Source: UBA4459 sp963776205 (lineage in GTDB: Bacteria > Bacteroidota > Bacteroidia > Bacteroidales > F082). Taken from it: a DNA stretch of 64,000 bases. The stretch spans positions 62,001 to 126,000 of the forward strand of contig CAVZLR010000003.1 of assembly GCA_963776205.1 (NCBI GenBank), in the 5' to 3' direction. Both the position numbers and the translations under genes were made by a program. Below, one piece after another: positions 37,034 through 45,813 of this stretch. The notes below the pieces were generated by a model. The model was not told the DNA's origin and ran no database searches. It saw only the letters and a list, made by a program, of their open reading frames with translations. Each line of letters starts with the position of its first letter. The stretch's first letter is position 1.

Positions 37034-37924
37034 ATGAAAACACAAAAATTAATGTTGATGGCAATTATCGGTTTATTTCTCATATCTTCATGTAAAAAAG
37101 ATGAAGACCCGGAAGTAACCATGAAAAATATTACAGTAAATATGATGGGATTGGAAGACCTCGGTGCTGATTTTGTATACGAAGGTTGGCTGATCGTTAA
37201 CGGATCACCTGTTTCGACAGGCACTTTTACAGTAGATGCGAATGGTGCTCTATCAGAAACAATGTTTGAATTGAACGCTTCTGATGTTGATAATGCAACA
37301 ACTTTTGTTTTATCCATCGAGCCTAAAAACGATTCTGATCCTGCTCCAGCTGCCACAAAAATGATGGCAGGAGATTTTTCCGGAGCAAATGCATCATTAA
37401 GTATTGCACCGGTAGGTGACTTTATGAATGCAGCAGGAAAATACATTTTGGCTACACCAACGGATGGTGCTGATACACATGAAAACAGCGGAATTTGGTT
37501 CTTAGACCTGTCTACAGGAGCTCCAACAGTTGGACTCAACTTACCTCAACTTTCAGACGGCTGGAAATATGAAGGCTGGGTAGTTATAGATGGAGTGCCA
37601 GTTACAACTGGTACTTTCACTAAGCTTGCAGCGACAGATGATGCTGATCCATTTAGTGGCAGTATGGCTTTACCGGATGTGAACGGTGCTGATGGCTTTT
37701 TCCCCGGAGAAGACTTTTTGATGAATGCGCCTTCTGGATTGAATTTCCCAACAGATATTGCCGGAGGAACAGCAGTAATCAGCGTAGAACCATCACCGGA
37801 TAATAGTCCCAATCCGTTTACCTTAAAACCACTGGTGCACAATATTCCCGCAGCAGCTATGGATCATACGGTATATGACATGGGACAGAATTTGACTTTC
37901 CCAACAGGAACAGTTACAAGATAA
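37034..37924 (+). CDS. Lipoprotein with two RskA C-terminal-like (anti-sigma) repeats
   Basis: 296 residues from the ATG at 37034, which precedes a lipoprotein signal (LMAIIGLFLISSC, lipobox Cys at about residue 19). The mature part has two copies of one domain of about 120 residues: YEGWLIVNGSPVSTGTFT then VLSIEPKNDSDPAPA, and YEGWVVIDGVPVTTGTFT then VISVEPSPDNSPNPF. The pattern (x-GW-x-I-x-G-x-PVSTGTF ... V-x-EP) is that of the periplasmic C-terminal domain of RskA-type anti-sigma factors (PF10099). It lacks the cytoplasmic anti-sigma part and the membrane helix. It follows the sigma factor and barrel protein, 78 bp behind the latter, and ends at a terminator. Confidence 0.75.
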   Translation: MKTQKLMLMAIIGLFLISSCKKDEDPEVTMKNITVNMMGLEDLGADFVYEGWLIVNGSPVSTGTFTVDANGALSETMFELNASDVDNATTFVLSIEPKNDSDPAPAATKMMAGDFSGANASLSIAPVGDFMNAAGKYILATPTDGADTHENSGIWFLDLSTGAPTVGLNLPQLSDGWKYEGWVVIDGVPVTTGTFTKLAATDDADPFSGSMALPDVNGADGFFPGEDFLMNAPSGLNFPTDIAGGTAVISVEPSPDNSPNPFTLKPLVHNIPAAAMDHTVYDMGQNLTFPTGTVTR

Positions 37925-37944
37925 AAAATTATAATTTTTGGTTG

Positions 37945-37978
37945 AAAGGTGCATAATTCAGGTTGTGCACCTTTTTTT
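37945..37978 (+). terminator. Rho-independent terminator after the lipoprotein gene
   Basis: Stem AAAGGTGCA/TGCACCTTT with loop of about 12 bases and T-run. It reaches the 3' end of the convergent gcdH gene and probably serves both directions. Confidence 0.8.
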
Positions 37979-39143
37979 ATTCAAATGCCGGAATACCTGT
38001 TACATCCATCCCAGTAATCAGCAGGTGAATATCATGGGTGCCTTCGTATGTTATCACTGATTCAAGGTTCATCATGTGGCGCATCATGGGAAAATCGCCG
38101 GTGATGCCCATCGCCCCGAGTACCTGGCGGCTATCCCGTGCAATTTTTAATGCCATCTCTACATTGTTACGTTTGGCCATGGATATTTGAGCCGGGGTGG
38201 CCCGGTTTTCATTTCGCAAAACGCCCAGTCGCCAAATCAGTAGTTGTGCTTTGGTGATCTCCGTCAGCATTTCTGCTAGTTTTTTCTGCTGTAATTGAAA
38301 AGAAGCGATGGGTTTTCCAAATTGTTTTCTTTCCAGCGCATACTTTAACGCAGCATCATAGCAATCCATGGCAGCCCCGATGACACCCCAGGCAATGCCA
38401 TAACGGGCCGAATTCAGACATTTCAATGGTCCTTTCAGTCCTTTCACATTCGGGAGCAGATTTTCTTTTGGCACCTTCACGTTGTCGAATACCAATTCCC
38501 CGGTTGATGATGCCCTCAGCGACCATTTACCTTTCGTTTCAGGTGCTGAAAATCCTTCCATTCCTTTCTCCACAATAAGCCCCCTGATGACGCCTTCTTC
38601 ATCTTTGGCCCATACAACTGCAATATCTGCAATGGGCGCATTGGTGATCCACATTTTGGAACCATTTAATAAAAAATGGTCTCCTTTATCTTCGAAGTGT
38701 GTCAGCATACTACCCGGATCTGAGCCATGATTTGGTTCGGTAAGACCAAAAGCGCCGATGTATTCACCGGTGGCCAACTTAGGCAGGTATTTCAAACGCT
38801 GCTCCTCATTCCCGAAAGTATATATCGGGTACATTACCAGCGAACTTTGCACCGAGCCTGCCGAACGTATGGCCGAATCACCTCTTTCCAGTTCCGTCAT
38901 GATGATACCATAGGCGATCTGATCCATACCAGCGCCGCCATACTTTTCGGGAATATAGGGTCCGAAAGCGCCAATCTCCCCCATTTCTTTAACCAGATGC
39001 ATTGGAAATGTATGCTCCTGTGCTGCTTTTTCAATAATGGGTTTCACTGATCGGTTTATCCATTCACGGGTGGCTGAGCGAATGATCTTATGTTCATCAG
39101 AGAGCAATTCGTCAGTTAAATAATAATCAGGGGGCGTATACAT
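37977..39143 (-). CDS. gcdH: Acyl-CoA dehydrogenase, glutaryl-CoA dehydrogenase-like
   Basis: 388 residues from the ATG at 39141-39143. FAD enzyme of the acyl-CoA dehydrogenase family: N-terminal helical domain (about 10-125), beta domain with AFGLTEPNHGSDPGSM (about 132-147) and KMWITNAPIAD, and C-terminal helical domain. The catalytic Glu is in TYEGTHDIHLLI (about 367-378) and the substrate Arg in IRSAGSVQSSLVM (about 93-105); both motifs match glutaryl-CoA dehydrogenase more closely than other subfamilies. It would convert glutaryl-CoA to crotonyl-CoA plus CO2 (lysine/tryptophan breakdown) or glutaconyl-CoA if it does not decarboxylate. No electron-transfer-flavoprotein genes are adjacent. 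Confidence 0.85.
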   Translation of the reverse strand: MYTPPDYYLTDELLSDEHKIIRSATREWINRSVKPIIEKAAQEHTFPMHLVKEMGEIGAFGPYIPEKYGGAGMDQIAYGIIMTELERGDSAIRSAGSVQSSLVMYPIYTFGNEEQRLKYLPKLATGEYIGAFGLTEPNHGSDPGSMLTHFEDKGDHFLLNGSKMWITNAPIADIAVVWAKDEEGVIRGLIVEKGMEGFSAPETKGKWSLRASSTGELVFDNVKVPKENLLPNVKGLKGPLKCLNSARYGIAWGVIGAAMDCYDAALKYALERKQFGKPIASFQLQQKKLAEMLTEITKAQLLIWRLGVLRNENRATPAQISMAKRNNVEMALKIARDSRQVLGAMGITGDFPMMRHMMNLESVITYEGTHDIHLLITGMDVTGIPAFE

Positions 39144-39218
39144 AATCAATAGGTTAAAATATAAAGTAAATCTAGAAAATATCTTATTCCATCAAGCAGG
39201 ATGTTCATATATACACTC

Positions 39219-40616
39219 CTACTTTAATTCGTAAACTTCAATATTCTCATCTTCGTATATCAATGGAAAGGAGAATTTTTCGCTCAAACGACGTTTATCA
39301 ATAATCAGGTATTTTGCTCCATGCTGAATGGTTTCACTCAAAAAACCATCTTCATATAATCTTTCATTTTCAACAGTCCAACCTCTACGATGAAGAAAAT
39401 AGATCGTTTGTGGACTGTAGGTACCATTAACAATAATTAGGTCTTTCATCGGGACCTTGCCTTCAATGGAAGCTTCCAGTTCAAGTTTATATAGTTCGCT
39501 CTTATTAATTCGAAAATCATGCGATTGGTTGGCTATAGATTCGGAACATATTAAAAACAAAAGAACATATTGCCACTTTACCTTAATCAGCGACAATGCA
39601 TATCCTGCTATCAATGCCATAACAGGCACATATGGGATGGTATAATAGTTATGCAATGAGAAAACACTTCCAGTTTTAAGTATAAACACAAAAAACACAA
39701 TGCTTACAGTTAAAAATACTGCAATAAGTAATTTATACCTTTTTATAAAAATCATTAGCAACCCAAACATAAATAAACCAAAGGCTATGAATGAATACAA
39801 AGAAGTAAACCAGAATTTATCAAGTGTGTCAAATGGATATTTTTTAATTTCATTCCAGCCTTCTATTAATCCTTTTGGAAAAAATAACTTAAATCCATAT
39901 GTATCAACAAGGAATGGTACCCAATAAAAATACCAGGTTGATACTATTAAAAAAGAAATGGAGGTTGCGATAAGAACGATGATTTTTCGCTTAAAAGGGT
40001 AATCTGTAAATAAAGACAGGACTATAATACTTATCAAGGCCATGGCAGGAATCTTACTTAAACTACCAATAGAGATCAAGGTGAAGAACAAAAGCAATTT
40101 GATAAAACGGCCATCTTCAAGATAACTAAAACAATAATACAATCCGATAATTACCAACGAAACGCTAAACGTGTCTGGCATTATTTTTCTTGAGAATGAA
40201 AACCATATCGAGACAACTAGTATCAAAGTGGCGTTAAAAGCAATTTGCTTTGTAAAAAACTTTTTCGCCAGCAAATAGAAATAGTAAATCCCTATACTTG
40301 AAACAACAAGATTTAGTAAACGCCCATACCAATGATCAAAGCCTAAAAACTTAATCATTATGAAAATCAGGTAACTAAATAATGGAAATTCTGAACCAAT
40401 AATGCCGGTATTATTTCCAGCCATATCTATTCTTGGGAATAAAATATTCGGAGATATTTCATGAAAATTCCTAGCAATCATATTTGTTAATGATTGCCGC
40501 CAATTATGCCCCATCTCAAGAGGAGCATCTGTTATACCAAAAAGACGAATCAGAAAAAATAAGAAAATCCAAAACCTAATATCTTTCAGTATTTTAAAGG
40601 ATTGAGCTTTAACCAT
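39219..40616 (-). CDS. Glycosyltransferase family 39-like membrane protein
   Basis: 465 residues with about 11 hydrophobic helices. The N-terminal part has a periplasmic loop with Glu/Asp and Arg residues between helices 1 and 2 (ITDAPLEMGHNWRQSLT), as in the ArnT/PMT-type (GT39/GT83) polyprenyl-phosphate-dependent glycosyltransferases. The C-terminal 100 residues are soluble. Members move a sugar from a lipid-linked donor to lipid A, protein or glycan on the periplasmic side. Donor and acceptor are not predictable. It stands alone between gcdH and the divergent ridA. Confidence 0.75.
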   Translation of the reverse strand: MVKAQSFKILKDIRFWIFLFFLIRLFGITDAPLEMGHNWRQSLTNMIARNFHEISPNILFPRIDMAGNNTGIIGSEFPLFSYLIFIMIKFLGFDHWYGRLLNLVVSSIGIYYFYLLAKKFFTKQIAFNATLILVVSIWFSFSRKIMPDTFSVSLVIIGLYYCFSYLEDGRFIKLLLFFTLISIGSLSKIPAMALISIIVLSLFTDYPFKRKIIVLIATSISFLIVSTWYFYWVPFLVDTYGFKLFFPKGLIEGWNEIKKYPFDTLDKFWFTSLYSFIAFGLFMFGLLMIFIKRYKLLIAVFLTVSIVFFVFILKTGSVFSLHNYYTIPYVPVMALIAGYALSLIKVKWQYVLLFLICSESIANQSHDFRINKSELYKLELEASIEGKVPMKDLIIVNGTYSPQTIYFLHRRGWTVENERLYEDGFLSETIQHGAKYLIIDKRRLSEKFSFPLIYEDENIEVYELK

Positions 40617-40709
40617 CTGGCAAATTTAGTTGATAATCTCAAAGTCCCAATTTAATTATAAGGTTCAAATCAGATTCTCTTATTTCTCATTATGTCTAAA
40701 AAAAGCTGT

Positions 40710-40738
40710 TTTGTTTGATTTCATATTTTGTACTTTTG
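40710..40738 (+). promoter_or_regulatory. Putative promoter for ridA (TTTG, 17 bp, TACTTTTG)
   Basis: A -33-like TTTG at 40710-40713 and the -7 motif TACTTTTG at 40731-40738 are separated by 17 bp, and the ridA ATG is 18 nt downstream. It is the best two-element match to the Bacteroidota promoter in the window. Confidence 0.6.
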
Positions 40739-40755
40739 ATACAAATATATGTTTC

Positions 40756-41136
40756 ATGAAAAAAATCATTCATACATCAGATGCACCTGCCGCACTCGGT
40801 CCTTACAGCCAGGCAGTTGAGATTAACAAAACTTTATTTGTATCAGGCCAGGTGCCCGTGAATCCTGCCACCGGAAAAGTGGTTGAAGCAGATATCACTG
40901 TTCAAACCGAACAGGTAATGAAAAATATTGCAGCTATTCTCAAAGAAGCGGGTTATTCATTTACGGATGTGGTTAAATCAACCTGCCTGCTCAGCGATAT
41001 GAAAAATTTTGCGGCCATGAATGCAGTTTATGCCAAGTATTATCCCGAAAACCCGCCGGCGCGCGCTGCATTTGCTGTAAAAGAACTCCCGCTTGGTGTG
41101 ATGATCGAGATTGAAACAATTGCAGTTAAAGAGTAA
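40756..41136 (+). CDS. ridA: RidA family reactive imine/enamine deaminase
   Basis: 126 residues from the ATG at 40756; a longer open frame upstream overlaps the promoter and is rejected. It has the RidA (YjgF/YER057c/UK114) signature: APAALGPYSQAV near the start, VSGQVPVNP, the active-site Arg in NPPARAAFAV, and IEIETIAV at the end. It hydrolyses reactive 2-aminoacrylate to pyruvate and ammonia, protecting PLP enzymes, and acts as a trimer in the cytoplasm. Convergent with the outer-membrane protein gene that follows by 14 bp. Confidence 0.93.
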   Translation: MKKIIHTSDAPAALGPYSQAVEINKTLFVSGQVPVNPATGKVVEADITVQTEQVMKNIAAILKEAGYSFTDVVKSTCLLSDMKNFAAMNAVYAKYYPENPPARAAFAVKELPLGVMIEIETIAVKE

Positions 41137-41150
41137 TATCTCAATACTCC

Positions 41151-41705
41151 TTAGAAAGTAAAAGAAATTCCCCAGAGGGGCATTAAGTAAATTCGTCCTG
41201 TTTTGTTACGATTATATTCCGTTTGTACGCCTAACTCAAACTGCCATCTTTTATACTTGTAGGAAACACCAACTCCTATATCAAAGATTGCATAACTGCT
41301 CTTTTGATCATTAACCGAATAATCATCAGAATAATTAACATATCCCATTCCTATTCCCGATTGAACAAATGGCCGAAAATCAGACTCCCTAAAATATCTT
41401 CTATAATTTATACCATATTCATATGTTCTGTCCATATATTCTCGTGGATTCCACGAATATTTACCTGAAATAAACAGCATATCATTATCTGTTAACATAT
41501 ATCCCAGTCGTGTACTTAAATAGTAAGAGGTTTTCATATTCAAAATATCACCCATGCCAAATCCTTGAATGGCAATATGAAATTTTCCTTTTTGTGAATC
41601 GTAATTTATTTCTTCAGATGTGTCAATATTTTTAATTTCCTGGGCGTAAACAATAGCTGAAAAATTAATGAGTACAATCATCAATAACAGTTTCTTTGCA
41701 TTCAT
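41151..41705 (-). CDS. Hypothetical outer-membrane beta-barrel protein
   Basis: 184 residues. Signal peptide (about 1-21, ending IVYAQE), then eight or more amphipathic strands such as TRLGYMLTDNDMLFISGKYS, YEYGINYRRYF, QFELGVQTEY, with the last strand ending LWGISFTF (terminal Phe). The size and pattern suit a small eight-stranded outer-membrane barrel of the OmpA/PorT-like type. Function is unknown. Confidence 0.7.
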   Translation of the reverse strand: MNAKKLLLMIVLINFSAIVYAQEIKNIDTSEEINYDSQKGKFHIAIQGFGMGDILNMKTSYYLSTRLGYMLTDNDMLFISGKYSWNPREYMDRTYEYGINYRRYFRESDFRPFVQSGIGMGYVNYSDDYSVNDQKSSYAIFDIGVGVSYKYKRWQFELGVQTEYNRNKTGRIYLMPLWGISFTF

Positions 41706-41890
41706 TTTTTAATTGAGTTGATTTATATTCAAAACAACACAAATATCTAGTTAACAAACGTTAAGGAGGTTTAAGATGTGTTAACATTACGTAATGAATG
41801 TTAAAAGCCACACTAAAATTAAACATGCCACCTCTTGATAACAGTTCATCCAAAAATGTAATTTAGCAACGTAAAATCACGTAATTGAAT

Positions 41891-42853
41891 ATGAACGACA
41901 TTGAAAGGATGAATGCGTTGGGAAAGAAAAGAATTCCTTTCTTGTTTCTTATTGATTATAAACTGAAGAACCCGGTTATTTTACCATTAGATTCTATTAA
42001 CCCTGATAAAATATGCTATTCAATTAATGGTGTTACCAATGCTGTAAATAGTGAAAAGCTCTTAAAACAACTTGAATTCAACTTTAAGCCTGTAGACTTA
42101 AACAGATACGAAAAGGCATTCAACCTAGTTCAACAACACATCCTGCATGGCAATTCATTTTTACTAAACCTGACTATGCCCAGCGAGGTGGAATGCAACT
42201 ATTCACTGAAAGAGATCTACGCGGCCAGCCAGGCGAAATACAAACTCTGGTTCAAAGATCAGTTTGTGGTGTATTCGCCCGAAATATTCATCCAGATAAA
42301 AGGCAGGAAAATCAGTTCTTTCCCTATGAAGGGCACCATTGATGCCAATGTACCTGATGCGCAATACACCCTGTTAAACAGTAAAAAAGAAGTCGCGGAA
42401 CACCACACCATAGTCGACCTTATTAGAAACGACCTGAGCATGGTAGCTAAAAATGTCAGGGTAGCCCGATTTCAGTATATCGACCATATCAAAACTAATA
42501 AGCGTGAACTGCTCCAAATGAGCTCCGAAGTCTCAGGTGAATTGCCTGCCGATTATCATGAACACCTGGGTGAAATTATTTTTACTTTACTGCCTGCCGG
42601 CTCAATTTCAGGCGCACCTAAAGCAAAAACACTTGAAATTATCCAGCAAGCCGAACAATACGAAAGAGGTTATTTTACAGGCATTGTTGGCATCTTCGAT
42701 GGTGAGAACATTGATAGTGGTGTGATGATCCGGTTTATTGAAAAAACGTCAACCGGTTTGATATACAAAAGCGGTGGTGGTATTACTTCGCAAAGCGATT
42801 GCGAGCAAGAATACCAGGAACTTATAAATAAGATCTATGTGCCTGTTGCTTGA
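41891..42853 (+). CDS. pabB: Aminodeoxychorismate synthase component I
   Basis: 320 residues from the ATG at 41891. Chorismate-binding domain of the PabB/TrpE/isochorismate synthase family: FLLNLTMPSEV (about 89-99), PMKGTIDANVPDA, HHTIVDLIRNDLSMVA (about 171-186), AGSISGAPKAKTLEII and YKSGGGITSQSDCEQEYQE. The motif PMKGT with Lys is usual for PabB-type enzymes forming a covalent intermediate. Only the catalytic domain is present; the glutaminase PabA is not adjacent. It overlaps pabC by 17 bp, so the pair makes 4-aminobenzoate for folate. Confidence 0.9.
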   Translation: MNDIERMNALGKKRIPFLFLIDYKLKNPVILPLDSINPDKICYSINGVTNAVNSEKLLKQLEFNFKPVDLNRYEKAFNLVQQHILHGNSFLLNLTMPSEVECNYSLKEIYAASQAKYKLWFKDQFVVYSPEIFIQIKGRKISSFPMKGTIDANVPDAQYTLLNSKKEVAEHHTIVDLIRNDLSMVAKNVRVARFQYIDHIKTNKRELLQMSSEVSGELPADYHEHLGEIIFTLLPAGSISGAPKAKTLEIIQQAEQYERGYFTGIVGIFDGENIDSGVMIRFIEKTSTGLIYKSGGGITSQSDCEQEYQELINKIYVPVA

Positions 42854-43439
42854 AACCATACGAATTGAAAACGGTCTGATCCGAAACCTGAAATACCATC
42901 AGGCCAGGGTGAACCAATCCCGGAAAGAGTTATTCAATTGCAATGATTGGTTAGACTTGACTGAAATAACAAAAGAACCAGCCTCGAAAAACAAAAAAAA
43001 TCTCTTAAAATGCCGGATCACATACGCGAAGCAAATTGAAAAAATTGAATTCCTGCCTTATCAAATACCATCCATTTCTTCACTTAAACTCGTCTTTGAC
43101 GATCAGATAGATTACGCCTATAAATTCAGCGACCGCTCCTGCTTAAATGAACTTTTCGAAAAAAGAGGTAATTGTGACGATATTCTGATTGTAAAAGAAG
43201 GATTCATAACTGATATATCTTATGCCAATATAGTATTTTATAATGGTAAGAAATGGCTTACACCTGCACATCCGCTTTTAAAAGGCACCCAACGGGCCAG
43301 ATTGTTAGACAGGGAAATAATCCGTGTAGCTGATATTCGTCCTGAAGACCTTCATCATTTTGAAAAGGCGCGCATTATAAACGCGATGATATGCTTTGAA
43401 GATGCTTTAGATATAAACATTCTAAATATTCATTCCTGA
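42837..43439 (+). CDS. pabC: 4-amino-4-deoxychorismate lyase (class IV aminotransferase fold)
   Basis: 200 residues, somewhat short for the family (about 250-280). It has the class IV PLP-enzyme pattern: ETIRIENGLIRNLKYHQARVN at the start, the PLP-lysine in DYAYKFSDR (about residues 94-102), GFITDISYANIVFYNG (about 122-137), and TPAHPLLKGTQRARLL. It removes pyruvate from aminodeoxychorismate to give 4-aminobenzoate. It is translationally coupled to pabB by overlap. Confidence 0.88.
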   Translation: MCLLLETIRIENGLIRNLKYHQARVNQSRKELFNCNDWLDLTEITKEPASKNKKNLLKCRITYAKQIEKIEFLPYQIPSISSLKLVFDDQIDYAYKFSDRSCLNELFEKRGNCDDILIVKEGFITDISYANIVFYNGKKWLTPAHPLLKGTQRARLLDREIIRVADIRPEDLHHFEKARIINAMICFEDALDINILNIHS

Positions 43440-43483
43440 GGGTGATTTTATCCTAATAACAAATCCCAAAAGGCCATTTTTAA

Positions 43484-43491
43484 TAATTTTG
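43484..43491 (+). promoter_or_regulatory. Putative -7 promoter element (TAATTTTG) for the DPP11 gene
   Basis: TAnnTTTG match 28 nt upstream of the ATG at 43519. It favours that start over an upstream in-frame codon at 43489. Confidence 0.5.
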
Positions 43492-43518
43492 TCTTTCTGT
43501 CAAATCAACTTTAATCCG

Positions 43519-45681
43519 ATGAAGAAGTCTGTTATAATTCTCGTTATTTCCATGTTTTTCAAATTATCTGGTATAGCAGGAGAAGGTATGTGGATACCCA
43601 TGTTGCTGGAACAACTGAATGAAAAGGAAATGAAAGCCATGGGCTTGAATATTACCGCTGAAGATATATATTCCATCAATCACTCAAGCCTGAAAGATGC
43701 CATTGTATTATTTGGCAGGGGATGCACTGCAGAAATTATTTCCGACCAGGGACTACTACTCACCAATCACCATTGTGGTTTTGGTGCTATACAGCGCCAC
43801 AGCAGCATTGAACATGATTATCTTACGGATGGTTTTTGGGCGATGAACCGGGCTGAAGAACTTCCCAATCCCGGCCTCACGGTTACCCTGATGGTAAGTA
43901 TGGAAGAAGTGACGAACCTGGTATTGGAAGGTGTTGAATCCACCATGAGCGAAACGGAGCGAGATGATACAATAAAAGAAAACAGCGACAAGATCATTAA
44001 AGAATTTGAGAAAGATTCAGAATACCAGGCAAGTATCAAACCCTTTTTTAAAGGTAATGCCTTCTATATGATCATCACCGAAACATTCAAAGATATACGA
44101 CTTGTTGGTGCACCACCATCCAATATTGGAAAATTTGGTGGCGACACCGACAACTGGATGTGGCCCCGCCATACTGGTGACTTCTCCATTTTCAGGATTT
44201 ATACGGATAAAGACGGCAAACCTGCTGAATATTCGGAAGACAACATTCCCTACAAGCCAAAATTTCATTTTCCAATTTCACTGAAAGGTGTTGATGAAGG
44301 AGATTTTACTTTCGTATATGGCTACCCGGCCCGCACCAATGAATACCTGCCCTCCTTTGCCATTGAAATGATCACAGAATCAGGTAATCCGCATAAAATA
44401 AAACTTCGCGAAACCCGCCTTGATATTTTTAACAAATCTGCTTCTATTGATCCTAAGGTACGTATTCAGTATGCTTCAAAAGATGCACGTGTTGCCAATT
44501 ACTGGAAAAAGATGATTGGTGAAAGCGGAGGTATTGAACGATTGAATGGCATTGAGAAAAAACAGGCCTACGAAGCTAAATTCAACAATTGGGCAAACAG
44601 TTCAGAAGAATTGAAAGCCAAATATGGTAATTTAATAGGAGCTTTCGAAACAGCTTACGAACATCTTGAACCCATTTCATTGGCTACAGATTATATTGCC
44701 GAAGCAGGACTGGCGATGGAAATCGTAAGTTATGCCCGAAACTTCTCAAAGCTAGTTGAGTTGAGTGAATCTGAGGAAGTTGATAAAGAAGCCATCCAAC
44801 AAGAAATTGAAAGCCTGAAAAAAATAACTTCTGGCTTCTTCAAAGACTACTACATACCCATAGATGAAGAAGTAACTGCCGCCATGCTGGAGCTATACGA
44901 TGAGAATCTTACAGCCCCTTTCAAACCCAGTTTCTTCAACATAATACGCACCAATTATAAAAATGACTATGAAGCATATACGGATTATGTTTTCACAAAG
45001 TCCATTTTTAGTGATGAAGCATCAGTCAATGAATTTCTGGATACATACAAACCAAAAAAGTATAAAAAACTACTCAAAGATCCGGCTTTTCAAATGGCGT
45101 CAGAAATGATGGATTTTTATGAAGCTGACATCAAACCCAAACGTGACCTCCTAAATCATGAACTGGATAGTTTGCAGCGAATTTATATGAAAGCCCAGAT
45201 GGAAATGGAACCGGAGAAAAGTTTTTATCCTGATGCCAACTTTACCCTGCGTGTTACCTATGGCAATGTGGATGGGTACAATCCGCGCGACGCCGTGCAT
45301 TTCAAACATTATACAACCTTGGAAGGCATTATGGAAAAGGAAGATCCGGAAATTTACGATTACGTGGTGGAGGACCGCCTGAAGGGATTGTATATACAAA
45401 AAGATTACGGCCCATATGCCGATAAAGATGGTAGCATGCATGTAGCTTTTGTAGCCAGCAATCATACCACCGGCGGAAATTCAGGCAGTCCGGTATTGAA
45501 TGCTGATGGCGAACTAATAGGCATCAATTTTGACCGCTGCTGGGAGGGCACCATGAGCGATTTGATGTACGATCCCGAAGTTTGCCGCAATATTTCTATA
45601 GATATTCGCTACTTTCTATTTATTGTAGATAAGTTTGCAGGAGCTGGCTACCTGGTAGAGGAAATGGATTTGGTAAAATAG
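43519..45681 (+). CDS. S46 family dipeptidyl-peptidase, DPP11-type (Asp/Glu-specific)
   Basis: 720 residues with signal peptide (about 1-21). Chymotrypsin-fold exopeptidase with a helical cap. The triad is His85 (TNHHCGFG), Asp221 (RHTGDFSIF) and Ser655 (GGNSGSPV). Counting from the start chosen here, the specificity residue after NFD is Arg673; P. gingivalis DPP11 has Arg there and prefers Asp/Glu at P1, while DPP7 has Gly. The periplasmic enzyme would release dipeptides from oligopeptides. The context (amino-acid transport, acyl-CoA and methylmalonyl-CoA genes) fits peptide-based metabolism. Confidence 0.9.
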   Translation: MKKSVIILVISMFFKLSGIAGEGMWIPMLLEQLNEKEMKAMGLNITAEDIYSINHSSLKDAIVLFGRGCTAEIISDQGLLLTNHHCGFGAIQRHSSIEHDYLTDGFWAMNRAEELPNPGLTVTLMVSMEEVTNLVLEGVESTMSETERDDTIKENSDKIIKEFEKDSEYQASIKPFFKGNAFYMIITETFKDIRLVGAPPSNIGKFGGDTDNWMWPRHTGDFSIFRIYTDKDGKPAEYSEDNIPYKPKFHFPISLKGVDEGDFTFVYGYPARTNEYLPSFAIEMITESGNPHKIKLRETRLDIFNKSASIDPKVRIQYASKDARVANYWKKMIGESGGIERLNGIEKKQAYEAKFNNWANSSEELKAKYGNLIGAFETAYEHLEPISLATDYIAEAGLAMEIVSYARNFSKLVELSESEEVDKEAIQQEIESLKKITSGFFKDYYIPIDEEVTAAMLELYDENLTAPFKPSFFNIIRTNYKNDYEAYTDYVFTKSIFSDEASVNEFLDTYKPKKYKKLLKDPAFQMASEMMDFYEADIKPKRDLLNHELDSLQRIYMKAQMEMEPEKSFYPDANFTLRVTYGNVDGYNPRDAVHFKHYTTLEGIMEKEDPEIYDYVVEDRLKGLYIQKDYGPYADKDGSMHVAFVASNHTTGGNSGSPVLNADGELIGINFDRCWEGTMSDLMYDPEVCRNISIDIRYFLFIVDKFAGAGYLVEEMDLVK

Positions 45682-45746
45682 GTTTATCACTAGCCTTTTT
45701 ATTTGTTAAATATTTAACAGGTCCTGCGTGTTACAACTATTTAAAG

Positions 45747-45754
45747 TAATTTTG
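45747..45754 (+). promoter_or_regulatory. Putative -7 promoter element (TAATTTTG) for mutA-mutB
   Basis: TAnnTTTG match 60 nt upstream of mutA. Confidence 0.45.
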
Positions 45755-45813
45755 CACCCGATTATTTCAGCCTTAAAAAATATGGCTTGACCTTGAAGTA
45801 AAAAAAGAAAGAC

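Noticed and set aside
40630..40755. A 42-residue N-terminal extension of RidA
   Set aside because: It overlaps the promoter elements at 40710-40738 and is not part of the RidA fold; the ATG at 40756 fits the family.
45682..45813. A cobalamin riboswitch upstream of the methylmalonyl-CoA mutase genes
   Set aside because: The gap is only about 130 bp and no B12-box-like conserved core was seen.
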